Below are positions 22,190-27,451 of a stretch of DNA of 27,451 nucleotides, in pieces. This DNA is from a virus: IMG/VR virus record IMGVR_UViG_3300042549_003177, positions 1-27,451 of that record. The stretch is one strand, 5' to 3'. Each line of letters opens with the position of its first letter. Position 1 is the stretch's first letter. Under the pieces are notes generated by a model that had not been told where the DNA came from, did no database searches, and saw only the letters and a program-made list of their open reading frames with translations. The position numbers and the translations under genes are program-made.

Positions 22190-22903
22190 TTATTTATAAA
22201 GTTTTGATAAGAAAGAAGATTGTGAATTAACTACCTTCTTACCATAGTTTTTACTGTTTGTTTGAGCTGTGAATTTGATACCATCTTCAACAGGTGCTCC
22301 ATCTAATTTAGGAAGTTCCATCTCTTCGATATCATCTTCTTTTTTGATATCAGCTTCCTTATCTACTACCTCTTCTTTAACCTCTTCCATCTTCATCATT
22401 CTCTTCTCCATCTCTTCGATACGATAGGCTAATTTCTCCATCATCTTTTTCAATTCGATTTCAATTGATGGTGTTTCTTTATCTGTATCTTCTGGTAGTG
22501 CTTCAACTGTATCAGTTTCTTCTTCCATTTTTACAGTACCACTCGTTACTGAACCAGTTTCACCTTTAGCAATTTCTGATTCAGGAACATCACCTGATGC
22601 TTGTGGAATATCTTTAGTTTCTACATCTTCCAACTCAACATTTTCTCTTTCAACGATAACTCCCGCTTCAGTTTTAACTTTGATTAGAGTTTCATTACCT
22701 TCAGTATCTTTCAAAGATAATTCATGTTCTCCATCTGGTGCTTTTGATTTAGTTCCATCTTCTGAAACGATATCTAATGTTTCACCTACATCGAACGTAG
22801 GAGACTCTACGATTGTACCATCGGCCAATTTAGCGTAAGTTAAAGCCACTTCATCTTTTGATAAAAGAGCCATTATCTTACTTAATACAGTTTTTGAATT
22901 CAT
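22190..22903 (-). CDS. Acidic scaffold-like protein before the capsid gene
   Basis: A 237-residue protein, very rich in Glu, Asp and Lys. Residues 20-90 hold small beta-hairpins with Gly turns (LADGTIVESPTFDVGETLDIV). Residues 91-145 are an acidic linker with a Val-Thr-Ser-Gly block. Residues 148-182 form a strong coiled coil (LKKMMEKLAYRIEEMEKRMM), then another acidic stretch and a basic C-terminus (about 218-237, including NYGKKVV and FLSKLYK). A coiled-coil core and basic tail directly before the major capsid gene is how many scaffolding proteins look, where the tail binds the inside of the capsid shell. This role is inferred; the protease at 3642 would be expected to degrade it. Confidence 0.75.
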   Translation of the reverse strand: MNSKTVLSKIMALLSKDEVALTYAKLADGTIVESPTFDVGETLDIVSEDGTKSKAPDGEHELSLKDTEGNETLIKVKTEAGVIVERENVELEDVETKDIPQASGDVPESEIAKGETGSVTSGTVKMEEETDTVEALPEDTDKETPSIEIELKKMMEKLAYRIEEMEKRMMKMEEVKEEVVDKEADIKKEDDIEEMELPKLDGAPVEDGIKFTAQTNSKNYGKKVVNSQSSFLSKLYK

Positions 22904-22919
22904 AATTGTTTAGTTTATA

Positions 22920-22932
22920 TTGTTATTAACAA
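22920..22932. repeat. Short palindrome before the scaffold gene
   Basis: TTGTTATTAACAA has perfect six-base arms around one central base, 17 bases upstream of the scaffold start in the 59-base gap. It could be a protein-binding site, but palindromes of this size arise often in AT-rich DNA, so support is weak. Confidence 0.25.
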
Positions 22933-22962
22933 TTGTTTATTTATTTATAGTTATTTTTTTCT

Positions 22963-23541
22963 TTATGTTCTGTAATCAAAGTATCTTACAGGTCTAAATG
23001 GTAGTCCAGGTCCAGGTGAAGTAGGTCCACAACATCTGAATCCAACACCAATATTACCTGCGTATGGTGATGGTTCATTTGTTCTGAAATCAACAAATTG
23101 AGCAGTATTAAAAGCAGTTGTATGAGATGTCCAATACAAAGTTGTTTGAGTATTTGAATTCGAATTAAATGGAACTGCTAATAATGAATTGTTTGGAAGT
23201 ATAGATGTCAAATCATTTGTTGTAGGTAATACCCAATCAGTTTGTCCACTACCAGTATAATCATTACAAAATTTAGCAGGATATGCGTTTGCATCAAATG
23301 TTAATATAAGAGATGTATTAACTGAACCACTCAATACTGCAGCAGTTGTGCCAGTAATCGTACCATTATTTCCCCATGCATAACTTCCACTAATATCTTC
23401 GTTTGCCACAATAATCCCATATTGATTAGGATAATTACCAAACACTGCTCCTACCGAACCACCACCAAATTGTTGTCCTACTGCAACCAGTCTACCTACT
23501 GATTTGCCTGTTGCATTAAATCCAAATGGTTGTACTAACAT
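22963..23541 (-). CDS. DUF1566/Lcl_C-like adhesin tip protein
   Basis: A 192-residue protein whose middle part matches the DUF1566 (Lcl_C-type) pattern: YGIIVANEDISGSYAWG at 41-57, a Cys at 92, DWVLPTTNDL at 102-111, YWTSH at 136-140 and GFRCC at 167-171. Such domains are found in bacterial and phage surface adhesins and often adopt a C-type-lectin-like arrangement. The N-terminal 35 residues (FGFNATGKSVGRLVAVGQQF) may attach it to a partner. The C-terminus is Pro/Gly-rich then aromatic and basic (FRPVRYFDYRT). It begins one base after the coiled-coil fibre gene, so I infer that it is the tip or attached adhesin of that fibre. Confidence 0.72.
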   Translation of the reverse strand: MLVQPFGFNATGKSVGRLVAVGQQFGGGSVGAVFGNYPNQYGIIVANEDISGSYAWGNNGTITGTTAAVLSGSVNTSLILTFDANAYPAKFCNDYTGSGQTDWVLPTTNDLTSILPNNSLLAVPFNSNSNTQTTLYWTSHTTAFNTAQFVDFRTNEPSPYAGNIGVGFRCCGPTSPGPGLPFRPVRYFDYRT

Positions 23542-23542
23542 A

Positions 23543-24859
23543 TTATTCGTTTATCATAGTTTTAACAGATGCCAAATAAACTTTATTAGAAGCAAATGAA
23601 CTGAAAGTTAATATATCATTTCCCGCTGCGTTAGTAGGTACATAGAATGATGCAGATGGTTGATACACATTTGTTGAGAATGAAGCAGTTGCAGCGGTTC
23701 CTGTTGTTGTTATTTCTAAAAGGGCTGATTGTCCTGCTGAAACATTTTGAACTAATATATGGGTATTTGATGATGTAGGTAATGTAACAGTAAAGAAGTT
23801 TCCTTTACTTAAATCTATTGAAGCAGTTGATGAAACAATACTTGCAGAGATTACATTAGAATATACAGAGCCAGTTAATATGAATGAACCTGAAATACTT
23901 TGATTACCAATTAATGTATTCGAACCCGTAGTTGCATAACTTCCAGTAAATAATGATAAGGTATTTATTCTACCATTCAATGCGTTATTACTAACTGCAT
24001 CACTACTACTAATAGATGATGATAATGAAAGTATTGAACTATCTGTATATGCTTTTGATGAACTAAAATCAGTTGCAACTGATGCACTAAATGAATCAAA
24101 AGAAGATGTATTTAATTTGGTATTAATGTTTGATTGTAATACAGATGCAGTTAATGTTAATTCAGCATCAGTTGCGTATGTTGCATTCAATGATGCAGTG
24201 AATGTATTTAAAGCATCTAATGAATTTATTGTTGATGCTGTAAATGAATTAACATTACTTAACGATACATTTACACTTGCACTATTTGTATTTAATGAAT
24301 CAATTGATATTTTAGCAGATGAAGTAAATTGATTAGTGGAAGCAGTATATGCATTGAATGATGCAGATGGTGTAAATGTTTGGTCTGCTAATATAGTAAT
24401 AGAAGCAATTGGACCATCTACATTTTGTATAATACTAGCAGAAACATACCCATTAAAGAATAATCTTGTTGATGTTCCTATACTTGCACCATTAACTATA
24501 ATTTGATTTATAGAAGAAGTAAATACTTCTAAATTAGCCGTTTCAGTTTCTAATGCAGTTAATCTTCCATTTGCTGATTGAGTATATGTATTAACACCAC
24601 TATTGATTACCAATTGAGATGCAGTAAAAGAATTGAGTGCAGTAAAGGATGGTTGTTGTGATGAAGTGAATGCTTCCAACGCATCTATTTGTTGATTCCA
24701 ACTTGCCGAATCTGTTGTATATACGGTTTGATTGACTGTTGAATCAATCAAATCAATATTAAATCCTCTTAATTCAGATGGAGTAATTGCTCCGTTATTG
24801 TTATTTGGAAACGATTGGTTATTCTCTACTAATAATGCCTGCTTTGATATTTGTGTCAT
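23543..24859 (-). CDS. Coiled-coil fibre protein, candidate head fibre
   Basis: A 438-residue Ser/Thr/Asn/Ala-rich protein. It shares the unit type LNTxSASVNxSLxNVN with the 1923-residue fibre, most clearly at about 180-235, and another coiled-coil part at about 60-110 (LTALETETANLEVF). An insertion near 115-165 (VSASIIQNVDGPIASITIL) resembles a small beta module. The C-terminal 120 residues (YATTGSNTLIGNQSISGSF, then a Ser/Thr-rich beta domain ending in KVYLASVKTMINE) probably form a knob. Its position between terminase and scaffold/capsid genes suggests a capsid-associated fibre rather than a tail fibre, but location in the virion is not shown by sequence. Confidence 0.75.
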   Translation of the reverse strand: MTQISKQALLVENNQSFPNNNNGAITPSELRGFNIDLIDSTVNQTVYTTDSASWNQQIDALEAFTSSQQPSFTALNSFTASQLVINSGVNTYTQSANGRLTALETETANLEVFTSSINQIIVNGASIGTSTRLFFNGYVSASIIQNVDGPIASITILADQTFTPSASFNAYTASTNQFTSSAKISIDSLNTNSASVNVSLSNVNSFTASTINSLDALNTFTASLNATYATDAELTLTASVLQSNINTKLNTSSFDSFSASVATDFSSSKAYTDSSILSLSSSISSSDAVSNNALNGRINTLSLFTGSYATTGSNTLIGNQSISGSFILTGSVYSNVISASIVSSTASIDLSKGNFFTVTLPTSSNTHILVQNVSAGQSALLEITTTGTAATASFSTNVYQPSASFYVPTNAAGNDILTFSSFASNKVYLASVKTMINE

Positions 24860-24873
24860 GTCTATGTTTTTAT

Positions 24874-25149
24874 TTATTCTAATACAGTTTCAAAACCATC
24901 AGAGTATCCATCAGAGAATGCTCCACCACCTGTTCGATTTGGTGATTGTATTACACCTATACCTTGCTCCATTAGGTGTCCTTTGCAACATCTAACATCG
25001 TATGTATCGCTATCTAAACATAAACATGCTCTTCTGCTATTTTTAGGTGAACTTAAACCTAAAGTAGGTCCTAAATAAACTCCTGATTGATTCTCTCTAT
25101 TAACAGAATATCGGAGGTTTCCATTACGTGAATTAGACCATTTCCCCAT
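24874..25149 (-). CDS. Small Cys-rich protein with CLC and CC motifs
   Basis: A 91-residue basic protein. A compact central block has RACLCLDSDTYDVRCC, with C42, C44, C53 and C54, followed by Lys-Gly-His and EQGIGVI. The rest is polar and Gly/Ser/Asn-rich, with aromatic residues at the ends (YSDGFETVL). I recall similar small proteins from phages with comparable late-gene order but know no function. The four cysteines could bind a metal or form disulfides. It lies between the frameshift-type gene pair and the fibre gene, 14 bases upstream of the latter. Its ATG context is A/T-rich. Confidence 0.65.
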   Translation of the reverse strand: MGKWSNSRNGNLRYSVNRENQSGVYLGPTLGLSSPKNSRRACLCLDSDTYDVRCCKGHLMEQGIGVIQSPNRTGGGAFSDGYSDGFETVLE

Positions 25150-25195
25150 TATATGATTTCGTTTTATATAATAACACCAAATAGATTAAAAATGA

Positions 25196-25507
25196 TTACT
25201 TCTTAATTGTTTTAATCATTTCATTATGTACTAGAGTTTCTAATTGTACTTTATCTGCTTTATATGCTAAATATAATAAACACTTCTCCAATGGTTCTTC
25301 TACTACTTTATCGATTTTAAGGATATCCCCTTCTGCCAATTCAATAATGGTTGCATAATTTGACCACTTCTTGCCAAAATTTGCTTGATGTTGAGAGGAA
25401 GCTCCTCCTCCTTCAAAGAGTTCAGGGTAAAATTCAGTAAGTCTATTTGTAAATTTAATAAAAAAAAAAGTGCTCCAAAGTGTACATCCATAGGGACATC
25501 TAACCAC
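25196..25507 (-). CDS. -1 frame extension of a probable frameshift gene pair
   Basis: This frame is open for 103 codons, but its own ATG at 25507 lies inside the preceding gene and the first 16 codons look spurious. From the ten-T run on it reads as genuine protein: IKFTNRLTEFYPELFEGGG, FGKKWSNY, IIELAEGDILKIDKVV, LLYLAYKADKVQLE. My hand count of third positions gives about 12 of 43 G/C here against 22 of 41 in the other frame over the same DNA, and the first value fits an AT-rich genome. I therefore infer expression as the C-terminal 87 residues of a 255-residue fusion made by -1 slippage at 25459-25470. An assembly error in the T-run would look the same. Confidence 0.6.
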   Translation of the reverse strand: MVRCPYGCTLWSTFFFIKFTNRLTEFYPELFEGGGASSQHQANFGKKWSNYATIIELAEGDILKIDKVVEEPLEKCLLYLAYKADKVQLETLVHNEMIKTIKK

Positions 25508-25962
25508 TTTTGGAAATCCACATCTCCTCTGTATGTTTCGATTGAATACATATCACCTTTTTTATGTTTAACTGGTCTATATAAGATATTCATTATCTTT
25601 GCCCAATTATCATCCATCTCTATTGTTTTGAATTTAGTAATATCAGAATACGCACCATAAGTCATATTAGATAAGTTTGGTTCAAACCCGTATTCTATAC
25701 CATCTATAGTTACAAATCGTTTAAGAGGCAAATCTACATTACCTAAAAAGTTATTTAAGTCCTGTGATATTGTATTATATACATCGATAGGTAATGATTT
25801 AAGATACTTAACATCTAATCCACAAAGATGATTTAGCATAACTACACCAACTGCTTCATCATTATCTCTGTAGTTATTTATATCACTTTGTAATGCTAAC
25901 CACTTCCTTAAACTGATATCTCCGTATGAAGTAGGTATTTTAATTTCTATTTCCTTTACCAT
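25303..25962 (-). CDS. Zero-frame partner of the frameshift pair, tail-chaperone-like
   Basis: A 219-residue protein with helices and aromatic-rich turns: EIKIPTSYGDISLRKWLALQ at 5-24, HLCGLDVKYL at about 45-54, VTIDGIEYGFEPNLSNMTYG at about 84-103, KIMNILYRPVKHKKGDMYSI at 121-140, then MDVHFGALFFLLN at the T-run (about 157-169). The last 50 residues, after the T-run, are in a frame with unlike codon use and probably are not the conserved part. Pairs of this kind recall the gpG/gpGT chaperones that load the tape measure, but this pair sits far from the tape measure and matches no G/GT sequence I know. Its start overlaps the upstream small gene by seven bases. Confidence 0.7.
   Translation of the reverse strand: MVKEIEIKIPTSYGDISLRKWLALQSDINNYRDNDEAVGVVMLNHLCGLDVKYLKSLPIDVYNTISQDLNNFLGNVDLPLKRFVTIDGIEYGFEPNLSNMTYGAYSDITKFKTIEMDDNWAKIMNILYRPVKHKKGDMYSIETYRGDVDFQKWLDVPMDVHFGALFFLLNLQIDLLNFTLNSLKEEELPLNIKQILARSGQIMQPLLNWQKGISLKSIK
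25459..25470 (-). promoter_or_regulatory. Candidate -1 ribosomal frameshift slippery site
   Basis: In the zero frame the minus strand reads CTT TTT TTT TTA, giving a ten-T run and the canonical heptamer T TTT TTA. A -1 slip continues with ATT AAA TTT and the conserved-looking downstream frame. No clear hairpin lies within the usual 5-9 bases; a GGAGGAG-rich potential stem appears only about 50 bases on, which weakens the case. Homopolymer runs of this length are also prone to indels and sequencing error. Confidence 0.55.
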
Positions 25963-26150
25963 ATAGTGTTTTGTTTTAATAATAATAATAACTTCTTTAC
26001 TTTAGCTTCTTCGTTATCTAATTTAGCTTGCATTAATATAATACCTGCACGAAGGTCTTCGTTTGTTTGTTGTAACTCTTTTGCATATAAGATTAAATCC
26101 CTAATCTCTTCAGCATTCCATACCTGTTCTTTATCTAAAACTAATGACAT
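25956..26150 (-). CDS. Small coiled-coil protein after the large terminase
   Basis: A 64-residue, almost wholly helical protein. Residues 12-60 are a continuous amphipathic helix with heptad-like leucines (IRDLILYAKELQQTNEDLRA, then a Lys-Leu-Leu run). It overlaps the terminase gene end by 20 bases and the next gene by seven, so all three are translationally linked. A coiled coil of this size could dimerise and act as an assembly factor or terminase accessory. I do not recognise the family and no catalytic motif is visible. Confidence 0.65.
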   Translation of the reverse strand: MSLVLDKEQVWNAEEIRDLILYAKELQQTNEDLRAGIILMQAKLDNEEAKVKKLLLLLKQNTIW

Positions 26151-27285
26151 ATTTTCCTTTGGTTTGTGCCTTTTGTGTTAACTTCATCATTGCAACGTAC
26201 CTAGCAGCATCCAATAAGTGGTCCATCCCACCTTCGGGTGTATCTGTTACATATCCGTACTTATCTGTTGCATATTGATACGCATACATCTCATTAATAA
26301 GATTTTGTGATTTCTTATGTATATGTATCTTATGGTTCTGTAGTACTGATATACCAAACTTAATCGAATCAGGTCCTTTCTTTACAGGCTTTGCATTGAA
26401 TCCCATTCTGTATAATTCTTCTATACTTCTCGGTTCACTACTATCACACCATATCTCTTCTTGCTTTGTAATATCTAATTTGTTTAATCTATCTCCTATA
26501 TCTTTCAGAACTAATCCCTTCTCATATAGTATCTCTTCCAAATAAAGATTATCACCATTCTTATATACTGCTACTACTGCAGTAGGGTCTTGTGAATATC
26601 CCCAGTCCAATCCGAATCCAACAAACTCCGCTTCGTAATCTTCTACTATCTCAAAGTTGTATATTGCTTTATCATTTGGAGCAAACTCACCTTTACCATA
26701 TATCTTCCAATACTTTGGATTCTTTACTTCCAAATCCTCAATTGCGGTTACCATCTCTTTTGGTAGATATGGGTTATCCTTATATGTGGTAACAAACCTA
26801 TCACAATCCTGCATCTGTCTTAACCAATGGTATGGTGATATAGTGGGGTTGTATGCAAGTATAATCTTACCTGATGTTCTGATTGATAATTGGAAATAGG
26901 ATTCTTCATCTAATTCAGATGCTTCATCTACAAATAGTATATCTGATTTTAATCCTCTTAACTTTTCAGGGTCGTCTGAATTTACAAACTGAATAACCGA
27001 ATCACCCAACTTATATATCCTATCAGTAATGTTCCAATTATCTTCTCTCCATATATCTAAACCTTTCAATATATCGGTGAAATCTTTGATTATGGTCCTC
27101 TTTAGTGATGGAATGGTTCTTCGTACCACCGTAATAGTTTGCGTTGATTCTAGCCCCCTTACAATGAGAAATTGGAGTATTCCGTAACTCTTCCCACTAC
27201 GAGTACCACCTATGTGTTGTGAAACTCTTTTAGTAGATTCTAATAAGTGTTCAAAAGTGATTGATGTATTAATCTCTAGATTCAC
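26131..27285 (-). CDS. terL: Terminase large subunit
   Basis: A 384-residue packaging motor with both expected activities. The ATPase domain has the Walker A motif GGTRSGKS at 26-33, the Walker B run ILFVDE at 116-121, and a coupling-type segment LAYNP at 143-147. The RNase H-like nuclease domain has D227 in GLDWGYSQDPTA, D281 in WCDSSEP and D355 in GGMDHLLDAARY, plausible metal ligands. Size and motif order fit the Terminase_3 (PBSX/XtmB-like) group. The start is GTG at 27285, inside the terminal codons of the small terminase gene (17-base overlap), so translation is probably coupled. The protein translocates DNA into procapsids through the portal and cuts the concatemer. Confidence 0.93.
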   Translation of the reverse strand: MNLEINTSITFEHLLESTKRVSQHIGGTRSGKSYGILQFLIVRGLESTQTITVVRRTIPSLKRTIIKDFTDILKGLDIWREDNWNITDRIYKLGDSVIQFVNSDDPEKLRGLKSDILFVDEASELDEESYFQLSIRTSGKIILAYNPTISPYHWLRQMQDCDRFVTTYKDNPYLPKEMVTAIEDLEVKNPKYWKIYGKGEFAPNDKAIYNFEIVEDYEAEFVGFGLDWGYSQDPTAVVAVYKNGDNLYLEEILYEKGLVLKDIGDRLNKLDITKQEEIWCDSSEPRSIEELYRMGFNAKPVKKGPDSIKFGISVLQNHKIHIHKKSQNLINEMYAYQYATDKYGYVTDTPEGGMDHLLDAARYVAMMKLTQKAQTKGKYVISFR

Positions 27286-27451
27286 TACCTGTTTTGTTTA
27301 TGTTAACACTTATCTGTTGTATCTTCTGGTCAATCTCTGCTTTCATTTCCGTTCTACTTAATTTAGGAAGGGTAAATTCCATTAACTTCAGAGCGAGTTC
27401 AATTGCACGTTCGGGGTCTTCTTTACGAATCTTTTCCAAATCAGCCGATAG
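27269..27451 (-). CDS. terS: C-terminal end of the terminase small subunit (partial)
   Basis: An open minus-strand frame runs from the right edge to a TAA at 27271-27269, giving 60 residues without a start in the window. It contains DLEKIRKEDPERAIELALKL and then FTLPKLSRTE, the C-terminal pattern of many phage small terminases that have a predicted N-terminal helix-turn-helix, which here lies outside the window. Small terminases bind the packaging site and recruit the large subunit. The stop lies 17 bases inside the following terL gene. The name rests on the motif and the adjacency to terL. Confidence 0.75.
   Translation of the reverse strand, partial: LSADLEKIRKEDPERAIELALKLMEFTLPKLSRTEMKAEIDQKIQQISVNINKTGSESRD

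Noticed and set aside
22963-23541. The DUF1566-like protein as a diversity-generating retroelement target
   Set aside because: Such domains can carry variable repeats, but I saw no reverse transcriptase gene and no template-like near copy of the 3' end in this window.
7404-25195. Bacteroidota-type promoters (TAnnTTTG) in the minus-strand intergenic gaps
   Set aside because: I checked the main gaps by eye for CAAAnnTA on the plus strand and found no convincing match; a phage-specific promoter cannot be excluded.
11934-27285. Assignment to crAss-like phages
   Set aside because: The compact terminase and portal, the 836-residue tape measure and the gene order do not look like that group, and no crAss-type marker genes are visible.
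1-27451. tRNA genes, insertion sequences, integrase or attachment sites
   Set aside because: No cloverleaf-like sequence, transposase, recombinase or flanking direct repeats were recognised.

Overview
The window is a large part of the virion morphogenesis region of a tailed double-stranded DNA phage (Caudoviricetes). A tape measure protein, a tail-tube-like protein and no visible sheath suggest a siphovirus. The DNA is AT-rich, and most starts lack a Shine-Dalgarno sequence and sit behind A/T-rich leaders (for example AAAGATATGGCT before two genes). Most structural proteins are Ser/Thr/Asn-rich types that I associate with phages of Bacteroidota and with environmental phage contigs. The host assignment is an inference.

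Except for two short plus-strand genes at the left edge (one partial), every gene is on the minus strand, so transcription runs from right to left. Right to left: the end of a small terminase subunit, the large terminase, a small coiled-coil protein, a gene pair joined by a ten-T run that looks like a -1 frameshift site, a small Cys-rich protein, a coiled-coil fibre with a DUF1566-like tip protein, an acidic scaffold-like protein, the major capsid protein and a tail-tube-like protein. A strong intrinsic terminator follows. Next come a small protein, the portal, two connector/tail-completion candidates, a 1923-residue fibre with coiled-coil and YadA-like repeats, an HK97-gp10-like protein, three baseplate/tail-tip candidates, a small basic protein and the tape measure. 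The left part holds an XkdF-like prohead protease, a small protein, a spike-base-like protein with a candidate spike, two Cys-containing small proteins, a membrane-anchored coiled-coil protein and a 41-residue basic protein that ends in a hairpin terminator facing the plus-strand genes.

Together the genes cover DNA packaging, procapsid assembly and maturation, head-tail joining, the tail, and several adhesin-like appendages. No endolysin, integrase, replication gene, tRNA or CRISPR array was seen. Gene order is unusual: the protease lies about 16 kb from the capsid gene, the tail tube precedes the portal, and the baseplate genes precede the tape measure. The most interesting points are the slippery-site gene pair, a protease C-terminus that resembles the capsid N-terminus, two separate candidate head-appendage modules, and a beta-rich domain shared by a baseplate protein and the candidate spike.
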